A stretch of 64,000 bases of DNA from Synanceia verrucosa. Lineage: Eukaryota; Chordata; Actinopteri; Perciformes; Synanceiidae. The stretch lies in NCBI GenBank assembly GCA_029721515.1, contig CM056563.1:23806954-23870953 (forward strand), in the 5' to 3' direction. Each line of letters begins with the position of its first letter. Position 1 is the stretch's first letter. Positions 35,060 through 47,395 of this stretch are shown one piece after another. Under the pieces are notes generated by a model. The model was not told the DNA's origin. It saw only the letters and a program-made list of their open reading frames with translations, and made no database searches. A program made the position numbers and the translations under genes.

Positions 35060-36480
35060 ATATGTGTGGGGATTTAGTCAATAATGACTGTTAGGATTCA
35101 GCAGAGCATAAAGAGATGTCTTCAGATTCCCATTTTTTTATTTTAAAACAAAAAAAGCTGGACGGCTTTGTAGTCGTGAAGCTTTTGAACCTGTGAATGT
35201 TTGAAACAGACGTTTCTTATGCACTGAATCCCTGATTAATCCTTCCTTTGCTAGATATTAACATGGAACAAATAGAAATAGAGCAGATAGAGGTGTGATC
35301 CTCTCTATATGTCTGCCTCAGTGCTCTTAATGTCATTGGCAGCGACACCGCCCCATGTGACCGCCGTGATGCCGCTGCACTTAAAAAGGGTTTAGAGCAC
35401 AAATCAATCACTGTAGTCTGACAAATGAAAAGTATCACAAACTTTGACTTTTAATCTGCCAAACAATCTGGGCTAGGTCACCTCTCTGATTTGGGGAAGA
35501 TTTTGTCACTTTTTCAATCTACCCCACAGGCGATCTTCATCTTCCCCCAACACGAGGCCAGTGGGGGCTTGTTTCCCAGCACTGGGCCACCCTGGGGAAA
35601 TGTAATTCCCTTCCTCTGGTCGGTCAGGGGGACTATAGGAGGAGGAGGAGGGAGGATGTTGCCTGGCTCTCTGATTAGGAGCTGAGGATGTGCCTGGCTT
35701 GTTGCCGCCGTGGTTTCACACCCCCGTGCATGTTTAAGGTGATCAGAAAGGCCGCCGCGGCGCTCACGGCGCGCTACATACTGCAAAACAAATGACCAGC
35801 TGTGAATCATGGGTAAGGTGGGGCGAGCATCAAACACTCGCAGGCCTGCCGCTGCCTTCCCACCTGCTGGCGTGGCTCACCCAGCCTCCCCTGTGAACGC
35901 CTGCAGGGCAGTGGCTGCCTATGATGGAGAAGGTGGGTTAGCGAACAGGGACCCCTCTCTGTCCATTACTCATAAGCGCCCTGGTGTTTCCAATCCCCAT
36001 TCACAATAGGATTTTTGAGCGATGGCACACCAAACACCATGAGCACACTCGACTGATTACAGTACGCTGCGAGGGGGGCCTGGCTGGGGGCGCACTACGC
36101 TCCCGTAACCTTTAACAGCACAGCTCCTGGTCGTCCACACTGCAGCTGGACGGCGCCATTAGTGGACGACCGGTGAAGCTCTGCTCACACCTCCAGGAGA
36201 GCGCTGGCTTTTTCACAGACCCTTATTTTGTTTCCAAGATGATTACAGTCCCGCTGTGTTATTTTCATAGTTTTGGCCATCACACCTGCGCCATGAGCTT
36301 TGGGTAATGACGAAAATAATCCAAGTGGTAAAAATCAGTTTCTTTCACAGGATGGTGAGAATCAGGTGGGCCAGGAGTTCAGATAAACAGAAGGAGTGAA
36401 AGCTGCTCTGCATTTGAAAAAAAGTGAATTTGATTACAACAATGATTGTGTTGATGCTACAAAAAAACAAAAATGTAATT
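35060..36480. other. Gene-free single-copy stretch
   Basis: No gene is supported. 35,480-36,280 is GC-richer with CpG; a plus-strand GGGTAAGG at about 35812 could be a donor but has no convincing acceptor. Poly(A) (about 18 bases) follows at 36527-36544 inside the next element. Confidence 0.45.
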
Positions 36481-37293
36481 CGGGGTGTCTCAATCCGCTA
36501 TTGATATCGGCTATCAGTCTAATATGAAAAAAAAAAAAAAAAAACAAGTATTATATCAGTCTGCATCTAAAATCTCAGATCCCATCAGTCCATTCCAGAC
36601 TCCGCTCCAGCTCTTCTAACCAACAGCTCTGCTTTTATTGGATTTATTGGGGTTATTTTTCAGCGTCTTCTACTTGATTTTTTTATTTATTTGATTTAAT
36701 TGTAAAATAATCTTATGTTGAAGTTAAACTAGTCATTATTTTGCATTTTTTGTTTATTTTTATTGGATTTACTGAGGTCACGTTTCCGTGTCTTTCAATT
36801 TTTTTTTTTATTTAATTTCATTCAATTGTAGAATATTCTTCTGTTTAAGTTAAACTAGTGGTTATTTTGCACTTTAAAAATATATTTTGGATTTTATTGG
36901 ATTTATTGAGGTTATTTTTTAGTGTCTTATGATTTATTTTTTATTTATTCTATTCAATCTTTGGATATTCTTATGTTTAAGTTAAACTTGTGGTTATTTT
37001 GCAATTTAAGGTCTTCTGATTTATTTTTATTGAGTTCAATTGTAGAATATTCTCATGTTTAAGGTTAATTTGATGTAACCCATTAATAATAAATGGGTCA
37101 GTTTTTTCTCACACCTACTGCTGCTGACTATTGATCTCTGATTGAGTAATATCACTTGATCGAGCCTTTTCTAACAGTCCATACTAGAAAATAAGTGATA
37201 AGTCTGTATGATTGTGTCGGATCAATATCGACATCAGACAATAGGCTGCAATATCGGTATCAGAGGTGAAAAAGTTATATCAGGACACCTCTA
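36481..37293. mobile_element. TAGAGGTGTC-family element, near full length, with internal tandem repeat
   Basis: The left end GGGGTGTCTCAATCCG and the right end TATCAGGACACCTCTA are diverged inverted repeats. The right part matches the reverse complement of the copy at 27747. The middle contains about four tandem units (36633-37064). No transposase is present. No clean target duplication was found. Confidence 0.65.
36633..37064. repeat. Tandem repeat of about 125-134 bp, 3-4 units, inside the transposon
   Basis: Units start TTTTATTGGATTTA at 36633, 36758 and 36892 (spacings 125 and 134). A fourth, internally deleted unit follows near 37012. Each unit runs through GTCTT, TTCAATTGTAGAATATTCTT and AAGTTAAACTAGTGGTTATT. 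The other copy at 28.3 kb has the same module on the opposite strand. Confidence 0.8.
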
Positions 37294-38466
37294 TTTTCAC
37301 AAATACTGCTCCAGACAAACCTTCAGGTTCACTCCACCTGACCGTGCTGCTGCTGTTTTTAAATCTCTTATCATAGCATCTTTCCTGTAAGTAAGTGTAC
37401 GTCTCCAGATGGCGATTCCTCAGCGAGTCTCTCACCGATTAATCCGGCAGATTCTCCTTTAATATCCGATGGCACCAATACATTTTAATGCAGGCTGAGA
37501 TGTGGGGATGAGACCTGTCCTTAAAACCTCCCTCTCCCTCCAGGCTTAAAGGAATGCGTGTCCTCTCTCGGCGTAATTGAAAAAGATGGATCTCACCAAG
37601 TGTTTCACCGACGCAGCAGGGAGGAATTGGATTGGGAAATGTGTCCTGTATCATATTGCTATGTATGTGTTCGCCGGAGACTCGCACACAGTTGGTGAGA
37701 GCGACGTGTTCTGCTGCCCATACTGAAAGGCAGGAAAACAGAGAAGGGAGACATTTGCAATTTTATTACTACTTTAATGGGTTTCTCTATCATTCAGGAA
37801 TTGCACTTTCTAATGCATTGGGCCCATAAATACAAGGTTCAATAGACAGCCGCTCTGCTCTCCTCATTATTCATACATTCAAACAAATTAGAACAGAAGG
37901 TTGAATAAAATATGCTGTCCATTTCCAGCGTGACACCATCAGGACTTGATCATGCATACAATCTAATCGGTGGCATACTATGAAATGTAATATCTAAAAC
38001 TTGCACATGGCATGGCTGCACATGTATACTAATCATTCGTAATGTCACCCAAATAGTGTTGAGTGACTATTGACTGTCTCAGGTGAAAATTGGACCAGCT
38101 GCTCTGCCTTCGTTCTTATAATGAAGTGTTATGATGGTGGTGTGAAGCACTAAATCACCAGGTACGACTTGTCACAAAAAGTTTTGTTAATGTAACCACA
38201 CAGGTTCACTGGTGTCAGAAGCTTTTTCAGAAATGATTTCACCTCCTCCCTTTCCAGTTTTTCAGGCTCGCTCAGACCACTGAGACAGCAGGGAAACAAA
38301 CACTCACATGGGATTTTTTTAGTTTAGATAATTATTTCTACTGTATCGTCTGATGTTGAGATAAAGAAAAAAAAGAGCATGAGCGCTGATTAAATCTGGG
38401 TCATGGGTTTGGTTTTGGCAAAGGCAGATGTTAAGTAAAATATGAATTTAAGTATAATGATATTTT
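37294..38466. other. Gene-free single-copy stretch
   Basis: No gene recognised. 37430-37640 is single-copy and CpG-containing and could be conserved non-coding DNA; nothing decisive is visible. Confidence 0.45.
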
Positions 38467-38545
38467 TGTTGTTTAAATAGAATAGAATATTGTATTGTCA
38501 TTATACAATTGTACAATGAAATTGTAGAGCTTCTCCCTTTTCAGT
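38467..38545 (-). mobile_element. LINE 3' tail (minus strand)
   Basis: Read on the minus strand it has TACAATTTCATTGTACAATT followed by AATGACAATACAATATTCTA and a TTCTA repeat. This is the common fish LINE ending 'TTTCGTTGTAC...AATGACAATAAA' with a short tandem tail. Confidence 0.6.
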
Positions 38546-38643
38546 GCACAATAAGAAAAATATGTATAAAAAATATAAGAGAAATGTGAAAATAAGAAAT
38601 CTTAGAAAAAGCATAAAAATAAGTATAAAAATTGTCTCATATA

Positions 38644-38880
38644 CTATGACGGAGTATTGGGGCCACATTGAGATTTTTTTAAACTCAGACTTTGAGAATA
38701 AAGGCATTATTTATGAGAATAAACTCACTATTTACGAGAAAAAAGTTGTAAATGAACAAGATTAAAGTCATTATTTTTGTGAAAAAAGTCATACATTTAT
38801 GAGATTTTTTTCTTAAATAATGACTTTATTCTCAAAGTCTGTAAAAAAAATTCTCAGTGTGGCCCTAATACTCCATCGTA
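38644..38880. mobile_element. Foldback MITE with arms of about 70 bp or more
   Basis: The left arm has GGAGTATTGGGGCCACATTG, then GACTTTGAGAATAAAG. The right arm is its reverse complement (ACTTTATTCTCAAAGTCT, GTGTGGCCCTAATACTCC). The centre is made of GAGAATAAA / AAAGTCATTATTT words. The flanks contain TA on both sides, compatible with a TA target, as for Tc1/mariner-type elements, but not conclusive. Confidence 0.75.
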
Positions 38881-40504
38881 ATATACAGATATGAATTTAC
38901 AACAAGATAAACACATTGATTACTAAAAAACTGACAAAGATTTGTAGGTTCGGCAATGTAAAAAGTTGCAGCGTTTCTTGAACATATTTTATTTTAAACC
39001 AAATGATTCATAAAAATAAGAATTATAAATTGGGAACCATAACATGTCTGTGACTGTAAACATTAACAGTAATTTCCTTAAAGGGCTCGTCAGTGCAGCT
39101 CCTTTATAAATGTGCCTCAAACAGGAAGAAATGACTATTTTAAGCAGCTGATTAGAACACACTTGGTGCTCCCTGCTAAGTATTTTAGGCAGCCGCATGT
39201 GAGATTGAGTCCAAATAAACTCCAGTGTGTTTTCATGGTAATGAAGGAACATGTCACCAGAGCAACAGTGAGGCTCATTCATGTGGTTTTAATAGATTTT
39301 TGGGGAAAAAATAAATAGCTCGATGTTGCACAGAGGAAAAAGATCTATCAGGATGGGAGACAAACTGGAAATTATTGGACAACAAGAATGCATGAACACT
39401 GTTTATTGCATTGATTGTGTATGTGGTTTGATATATGAAGCTCTATTAAAAGGTTAAAGGCACAATGACTATTAGATGATTTTTCTTCTCCCTGACTTCA
39501 ATTATTGGATCTTTATTACTTTACTTTATCACAGATTGCTGTTTATATGTCATTAAATTACTTTAATGGAATAATGTATTTTATAGACTTGATTTTCATA
39601 ACAGATTGTGTGTTATAACTATCAGTATATTAAACTACCGTGCTGCAGAGAACAAAGCTTTAGGTGGACATGTTGCATCCTCTGCAGCAGAGCTGGAGTC
39701 CATGCAAAGGTGACGCTCACCTGTCTCAGACAGGAAGCGAACCATTTCCTCACACTGCTCCTTGTGGGAGGAAAAACTTACTTTTTGGCACGTAAGCAAG
39801 TCTAAATTTAAGTGCAGCTCTTCAGACAGTATCTATACGAAGCAAGCAGACAATTAGCAGCTGATGGGACGCCGAGTGCTGATGCCTGGCGCTCACAGTG
39901 ACAGACAGGTGAGAAAGAGAGTCTGACCTGTGGGCTGGACGACCCCTCATCACCACCACCTTTCAAGTCCAAACTGTTCTCATAAAGCAGCGCTCTATGG
40001 CCAGCCAACTGGAAGGAAGAGGGATGTCAGGGGGAGAAAAAAAAATAAAGACGTGGTGATAAAAGAGAAAAAAGATCAAGTGTGGATAAAAGAGATCAGC
40101 TTATCCGTCTGACTAAAATCAAGTGACAGCCAAAGATAGAGGATATGAGAAGGGAAGGGCTGGAAGACAACAAATGACTGAAATAAATTTGGAAAAAAAA
40201 AATGCAGCGCTGGAACAGGCACATTATGAGATGGATGGCGACTCGAATGACTCCAAATGGACTCATAACACGTCTGCTGTAGCGGCTGAATGAAATCACA
40301 TTTTGAAATTGGTTCGCTTTAGTATTTTTTAACACTTTCATCTCAGTTTTGATGTCAATCAGCTGCTGTGAGTTTCATTTAACCCCATAGCAGCAGGAAA
40401 AAAAAACACACCAAAAAAGTGTATTTAGATCCAAGTCTACCAGAAACTTAGAAGTCGATACCAAATACCAGCGAAATTCAACATTCAAAATATATTCCTT
40501 TATC
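38881..40504. other. Gene-free stretch (contains one short exon candidate)
   Basis: No gene is supported apart from the candidate at 39721-39760. Otherwise AT-rich single-copy sequence with poly(A) runs near 40040 and 40195. Confidence 0.45.
39721..39760 (-). other. Candidate 40-nt exon (minus strand), unidentified
   Basis: On the minus strand the acceptor AGTTTTTCCTCCCACAAG| and the donor CAG|GTGAGC are both strong. The 40 nt between read EQCEEMVRFLSET in one frame. The length is not a multiple of three, so inclusion would shift a frame; it could be a constitutive exon, an untranslated exon or chance. I do not recognise the peptide. Confidence 0.25.
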
Positions 40505-40592
40505 AAATCAATCAAAAGCCTTTATTGTCTTTAAATACAACGAAATTAGGAGCACTGCTCCACTTGGTGCTCAGTGAAATAGTCAAGCTTAA
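40505..40592 (-). mobile_element. LINE 3' tail (minus strand)
   Basis: On the minus strand: GAGCACCAAGTGGAGCAGTG, then CTCCTAATTTCGTTGTATTT and GACAATAAAGGCTTTTGATT. This is a typical fish LINE 3' terminus ending in a short tandem tail. Confidence 0.65.
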
Positions 40593-40699
40593 AAATATAT
40601 TAATACTAATATTTATAGTGGTAAGGCAGTTATTGCTATAACATATCACAGAAATTCTATTAAATTATTGCACATTTGTTTGTGACCAATTATTTCACA

Positions 40700-41078
40700 G
40701 AAAGGTAAGATGCATTTATGATATATAATACATGACATATATGACAAGATAATGATATATGGTGTATAGATACAGTATAATAATAATATATATATTAAAT
40801 CTAATATATTATTATGCTGTATATATCATTATATTGTTACATTAGTGTTACATTACATTATTGTTATGGTATAATATATATATATATAGCACAATAATAT
40901 ATTAGATATAATATATTATAATATACCATATATGACAATATAATGATATATATATATATATATATACAGAATTATATATAATATATTATTATACTGTATA
41001 TATACACCTTGTATTGTTATATAAGGTGTATATATACAGTATAATAATATATATTAAATCTAAAATATTATTATGTTG

Positions 41079-41142
<64 letters not shown>

Positions 41143-41290
41143 TATTATTATATTGTTATATATGGTGTACATATATAGTATATTAAATCTATACTATATA
41201 TATATCATTATATTGTTACATATACATGGTATAATAATATATATCATATATAACAATATAATGATTTATACATACTGATTACTGTTTGCA
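40700..41290. repeat. AT-rich block of imperfect palindromes with a long AT microsatellite
   Basis: Nearly 600 bases of almost pure A and T, with the longest pure AT run at about 41084-41140. Phrases such as ATACAGTATAATAATATATA, then TTAAATCTA, recur at about 40770, 41035 and 41180, and their reverse complements occur between, giving many potential cruciforms. Confidence 0.85.
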
Positions 41291-41794
41291 TATATTATCA
41301 TCATTATTATTATTAATATTAATAATAAAAAAACCAGCCTCAACTTTTTCAACAAAATCACATTCACAAACAAATCACTATGACATTGTAATTTATCTTC
41401 ACCTAATCTTTTTTCTGAAGAGCTTGAACACACAATTTCTACTTATACGGATACATAGAGACTACAGGATGGTGTCAGTCTCATGTTATGTTTTCAAAAT
41501 TATGACACTGACTAAATATCAAAGTATTGGTTCCTGTGACATCCCTTCACTCCTCAAGTGCAAAAGAGCCACAAATATCAACCCTAACAGCTGATCAGAC
41601 TTGATAATATCATCTGAAAGGCGTTAAAGACACAGCCCGACCATCTTCATTTGTAATTCCTCCAGAAAATAACAACATATTATTGTTCTCACCCACTGCC
41701 CACACACATCTTCACCTGTGAATTTACAGAAATGCACTTTTACACAACTTCTTTGAAGAGTTCCTTTATAGAAGAGAAGAAGAAGAAGAGTTCC

Positions 41795-42139
41795 TTTATT
41801 AATCCCTCAGTGAGGGAAATTACATTTTTTCACTCTGTTAGTACATATATATATATATATTTTTCAGTTGCACATTACACACACAAGTTATGAAACAAAC
41901 ACATGCACATGCATTAGAGGAGAGGTGTCAGAGTGAGGGAGCTGCCCCTTATCCAGGCGCCCCGAGCAGTTGGGGGTTCGGTGCCTTGCTCAAGGGCACC
42001 TCGGCAGTGCCCAGGATGAGAAACTGGCACCTCTCCAGCTACCAGTCCACTCTCCACATTTTTGGTCCGACCTGGACTTGAACTGGCGACCCTCCGATTC
42101 CCAGCCCAAGTCACTACAGACTGAGCTACTGCCGCCCCC
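41795..42139 (-). mobile_element. tRNA-headed SINE, minus strand, near full length
   Basis: On the minus strand the head starts GGGGCGGCAGTAGCTCAGTC (A box TAGCTCAG) with the B box AGTTCAAGTCC at 42074-42084. The body has GCCGAGGTGCCCTTGAGCAA, then GGCACCGAACCCCCAACTGC. The tail ends at TTTCCCTCACTGAGGGATTA followed by ATAAAGG. This is a well-known percomorph SINE layout with a LINE-related tail. The phrase GAAGAGTTCCTTTAT occurs twice next to the tail (about 41755 and 41790), but a true target duplication at the head side was not found. Confidence 0.8.
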
Positions 42140-42986
42140 ATTGAGACTTATCCTGTGACTATCTGACCTGGTGCAGGCCACCAATTATATTAAATATTCA
42201 TTATTTGTCAGTATTCAGAAGTGTTCAACATTACTGTGAGTCTAGACACCACAGCAGAAACAAGAAGAGTGTTGCACAGCGGCAGTAATCAGAAAGCCAA
42301 AACAGCTCTGTCTCTTTCCAGCATGTTGTACAACATAAACCTGGGTAGAGCAGCACAGCAGCAGCTATCATTAGACAGTAAAAGTGTCATGGGGAGCTCG
42401 GGAATGGAGTGCATCTAATCAGGACAAAGGAAAGAGTCCCTTCCTCCAGCCTCCCAGAGGAGGCAGCTGTTCCCAGGCCCTCCACCACTTGTTCATTAAT
42501 TACTGTGAATTAATGCTTTTCTGCCACCAAGAATAAATAAAAAGATTGTGGTAAGGCCTCACTAATCAAGAGTGGCTTTTATTAAATACTGTGAAAATGT
42601 CAGCTGGTTGTGGGAACAACCTGATCCAGCTCCGCTCCAATCAAACATTACGTCTCGCTGGTCGAGCGAAATTGCCAGCACCTGTTTCACAAGGCCACAA
42701 GATGTATTGTCTTCGTCCAGAGAGAGGAGGGAGCGGTGGTTTGTATCCAGAGCCAACCTTCACTCCGGCTCCGGGTTAGTTCAGCCTCTCAGGGATCGAC
42801 ATCAAATAAGACTATTGACTGCCAGTGCTTGAAACGTTGCACTGGAGGAGCCCTTTGTTTGGTCGGGTTTGTCTGTCTGCGTTTGATGCAAGCCGCTGGT
42901 GACTCAGTCAACCTGAGAGCAGTCACAGTTGTAACTAGTGCTGGAGTGTTGTGCAACAGCCAAACAAACATGATGCTTACATCACA
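42140..42986. other. Gene-free single-copy stretch
   Basis: Several overlapping frames of 60-86 codons at about 42560-42990 on both strands have no recognisable domain. Nothing else is visible. Confidence 0.4.
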
Positions 42987-44139
42987 TTAACTCTTCAAGT
43001 GCCACTGATGTGTTTGTACGCTCCAGTAGAGCTGCACGATATTACCATATATATTATACTGCAGTATAAAAATGTCTGCTGTACGATATAAGCCTCTGTT
43101 GTTTGTACTGTATATTTATGTAGCTACTTGGTTAGCTGTGTTGCTATGCTAACGTTACTCTGGTTGTGGTTTAGATACGCCGTGTAAAACACAACTAAAC
43201 ATCAGAGTGACTGCTGGATAATCCAAATGTATCAAGAGGGTTCAAAACATGTTCATTGTATGAAGCATAGATATAGTGGTATGTAGCGACGCTACTGCTT
43301 TGTGGTAGCATGTTTACGTCACCAACAAGGACTCGTTTGCGGTACTGTTGCTAGGGAAACAGAGGTAAAGCAGCATGGAGGATGTGTTGCATGTGAATGA
43401 TTCCTGCAACAAGTTATTAGCGCTCAAAGCACATCTTTATTAGCAGCCAAACTGCATCGTAAAAGAAAAGCGCAAACATAGCCGGACTTTTGGTGGCTCT
43501 CGAAGTAAGCCTTCAGAATAAAAGCATATTGTGGATATAAGACTGAATACACCACAGAGGAGATAGAGGAGAACGCAATGGAAAGCGAAAACACATCAGA
43601 AAAAAATACTATGTTGTATCGTTATTGGGATATATATATAATTGGCTATATTGGGATATACAATTTTGTCTATATTGTGCAGCTCTACACTTGAATGCCA
43701 TTGACGTACGTATATGTAGGTTAAAGTTGTTTATCAGCAGCAAGCACAAGAGGGTGCTCTCACACAGCCTGTGAGTAATGCTGGGGCTTCTGGGAGATGT
43801 AGTCAGAGCATAAAGAGACGGTATACACCACAGAGATCAAAACAGGAAGTGGAGACGATCGAGATTAGAGAGCAAAACAAACAGAATTTGGACAAAAAGT
43901 GGTGATTTTGGTGAAAGTGTCCTCTACTCTACCTCTGATAAAACAAGAATGGAACAAGATAAAAACAAACATTTTTTCATGATGAAATAGAGAGTCTCTT
44001 CTTTCATTTGAGCTATTCAGTGTTTTCAGAGACATAGTACAAAATATTCTGTGGGTCTAGAAATATGACTCAAAATGGACAAAAATGCTGGAAAAAGACA
44101 CTTTCATTTTTATGAAATGGCTAGAAGCCAAAGAGTTAA
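42987..44139 (+). mobile_element. MITE-A copy 6 (subtype B), interrupted by another element
   Basis: The 5' end TTAACTCTTCAAGTGCCACT (42987-43025) is separated from the body (43689-44139) by a 663-bp insertion. The body ends AAGCCAAAGAGTTAA. The cassette reads GCACAAGAGGGTGCTCTCAC (subtype B). Confidence 0.8.
43026..43688. mobile_element. GTAGAGCTGCAC-ended DNA element nested in MITE-A
   Basis: The left end GTAGAGCTGCACGATATTAC and the right end TATATTGTGCAGCTCTAC are inverted copies. Length 663 bp; the middle is not recognised and has no long open frame. A duplicated target is not clear, so the superfamily is uncertain (hAT-like ends of this style are common in fish). It is younger than the MITE-A copy it splits. 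Confidence 0.7.
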
Positions 44140-44159
44140 AATTACAACTGATGTAAAGA

Positions 44160-44700
44160 AGCAAATCATGTTGGAGAAGCTTGAGTTGCTACAATAAACT
44201 TATCAGCTAATTTACTAATTATTTCAGCGGTGATTATATTTTTTTCTGGGGTTAGATTGTTGGATTTGGCACCATCTAATGGTGAAACTACAGAATGCAA
44301 CCAACTGAAACTGGTCCTTTTTGTTAAGCTGTAGGAGAAAAAATAGCCTCCAGCATCCAGAGCCAAAGTTTGGTTTGTCTGTTCTGGGCTACTGTAGACC
44401 TGAGGACGCCACTATATCAAAAATGTAGTAAAATTCTGCAAATTCATCACCAAAACAAACACTGGACACTTTAAACTGCTGTTAGGAAGCTAAACAGGTC
44501 ATAATATCCTCTTTAATATCTATTTTATATTACTCATCAAAAACTAATCTATTTACCTTACCCTGTATTTACCCCAGAAATGTTTAATTGTAAAGTGACC
44601 TGAACGCGTCATCATGTAAATTAATGGTAGCTGTTAGCTCAGCAGGCTGCTAACAGCTCCGCCTCCTCCTCCTGTGTTTATTTTCTGCATCTTTTTGCAT
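44160..44700 (+). mobile_element. Unclassified teleost interspersed repeat
   Basis: The phrases GTTGGATTTGGCACCATCTA, ATGCAACCAACTGAAACTGG and TTCTGGGCTACTGTAGACCT are ones I associate with a widespread unclassified repeat in percomorph genomes. No terminal repeats are obvious. The assignment rests on memory of its words, not a search. Confidence 0.4.
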
Positions 44701-47395
44701 TTAAGATGCTGTCATACATCATATCAAACCAAGTAAGTGTCGCAGCAAAAAAACAACAACTAAAGTTTGTAAATTTATTTAGTTATTAATTTTAAGGATG
44801 ATTGTGCTACTCCTACTTTAAAAAGCTACACAGACCATATTTCCCCGTCTCTAAAAACTGTTTGTTTGACGTCTAATTGTCCAAGTTAAAAACTACAACA
44901 ACAGAACATGAGGACAGAAGATAAATGAGGACAAATAAGACAGCAACTCTGCTGATGAGGACAAATGAGGAGCCCGGTGATTCATTGTGGGAATGACACA
45001 TCACATCCAGACACGGCAACAGTCTATAACACAGAGCTGCTTCAAGCAGATGGGAGAAAGAACAGCTGTGTGTTTTAATTGGTCACACATGCGATATCAA
45101 GCATCTAAAACTCGAAGGTTGCTTCTCCCTCTCTTCAATTTTCTCCCAGATAACTTGGAGGGATCGTTTGCCACAAGGACACAAACAAACACTGACTTGG
45201 TTTTCTTGTATTTGATGCTCAGCCCCCTGAACACACTGACAGAACAATACCTGCTTCCTGCTTTGAGCTGTAAAGAAATGCATCTATGTGGCACAAAACA
45301 ATTCTGCAGATTTACCGCCGAATGGAAAAGCATGCCGCTAAAGCCACAGGAAGAAATACAACACAGCATCATATGAACTGTGTGCAACAGGTGAAGTGTT
45401 AGCGTCTTAGAAAGCTTATATGTTTTTGGGATGACAACTCGACCATTACAAAGTACGCTTAGCATCAACTTCAGCTCTGGATTTCCCCCCTTTTACTATG
45501 CCACCCTTCTGGTCCCTGCCACCAGCGAGAAATAGATATTAACTTTTAAAAAAATATATGTTAAGTAGGGGAATGATGATACTGTCAGCTCACGAGATGA
45601 CACTTCACATTACTTTTAAGAAAAATAAAATGACAAAATATCTCTCTTTTATTAAACACAGTTTATTTAACCCTACCTCTTAATATAATTCATAACAATT
45701 ACATTAAATCACTTTATATCAAATTTGTAGTATCAGCAGCATGAGGTGAGATATGTCTGAGCTGAATGGGAATAAGGAGAATGTTTTTTTGGTTCTGGTG
45801 TTGCACTTTGTAGACGGTCCCTGAGCTGTCTCCTCAGGACCAATGTTTTCAGTGAAGCAATGGGGACGCATTGTTTCAGTAAAAATACAGTTGTAGCTCA
45901 TCATGTGCCTCACTAACATAGCAGAAATGCATTGTTTACATCTTTAGATTAGACTGGATTTGATATATTGATCCAGAAAGTTCAAATCTGTCAATATCCT
46001 TCTAACTTTCCCTAAGTGCTGCAGTTGCTGCTTTCCTTCTCCTTCGGTTTGTCAGTTTCTGTAGCAAAGGCTCATTACTGCCACCCACAGGTCACTAAGA
46101 GAAGCTATAGCTCAAAGTCTGATAACTTTCTTTCTGACCTGTGCTCTCATCTTTTCACTTAAATGAGAAATATTTGAGAAATCTCGTGGCATGAGATCTC
46201 GTCACACTGTTTAGTTAACTGAACTTGTACTGGGTGCCAAAATCCCGTCAGACCTGTTCAAACTGAGCCTCAAGGTTAGAAACACATTTTAAATTCTGTA
46301 AAAAATTCAAACAAGTCACTTTTTTAACCAGCAACCAGACTGCCTTAACAACTACCCTGCTTTAGGCTAAATCACTGTATTTGAGTTTGTTACAAAAGGT
46401 ACATCATGACATAATGGCTTGTTTGGTGGATTTACATGCAGGACTTATGTTTATAAGTCAGAATAATAAATAAAATGTGTTGACGGTAAATGCTATGCAT
46501 AACCATACGTACGGTATATGGATATGTACTTTTAAAAATCATAAAATACAAACAAATATACAAATTTATGTAAATTTGTGAGAGCTGATGTAAATTAGTT
46601 GTATGAAATGTTTTTTTAGGGAAAGGGTTGGAATGATCAAACATAAAAATGCTTTACTTGTAAAAAATAAAATAAAATAAACAGAGCCGGTGATCATGCC
46701 AAATTAGAAATCACTGGAAACATAAGTTAACAGTTTCAGGCTGAACTCGACATTCCTCTCGCTCATATTTGTTTTGACTCAGCAAGTTTAGCAGTTAAAT
46801 TAATGAAGAAAATGAACAAACAGTCGTGCAGAGTGTGTTCTTCATAAAAGGAAACGTTACATAAATTAAAACGAATGATCCACTTGACAAACTGTTCTCA
46901 GCCGAGCCGGCAGGAAGTGTTCGAGTTGCCAACATGCCAGGTTTACTTGGCCAACATTTGGCAGACACTCTTTCTGCCCTTATCTCACTCAAGACAATAT
47001 TGAATACAAGGATTTGTTGGCAGTAAAATACAAATAAGCAAGACTCAGTCAAACTATATCTTAAAGGGACATTCCACTATTTTCAGTATTTATACAATGT
47101 AAATTAGTTTAATCCGAAGGAAAACATACAAATCCATCCAGTAATGACACTTTTTTTTTCATTTTATTTGTTTCAATTAGATTTTTCCTGTCTCATCACA
47201 GATCAAATGTTGATATTTTGTTATATATAATGCTATATTTATATATACTATTTTATAACACCATGCAAAATTGATTTTTTTTTTTTTTTTTTACATATTT
47301 GAAACTTCATTCCATATATCCTTTATATTGTATTGCTGCTCTGTACTATATACTACAGTATGTGTATGAAATTACTACCTTGCCTTACACTTTAT
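44701..47395. other. Gene-free stretch
   Basis: The 129-codon frame at 44987-45376 has no domain I recognise and a competing 123-codon frame lies on the opposite strand, so neither is called. Poly(T) (about 18 bases) lies at 47275-47292. Confidence 0.45.

Noticed and set aside
41795..42139. Possible tRNA gene on the minus strand
   Set aside because: Only the A and B boxes are tRNA-like; the body and tail show a SINE.
44987..45376. 129-codon open frame, plus strand, with a 123-codon frame opposite
   Set aside because: No domain; overlapping frames on both strands argue for chance.
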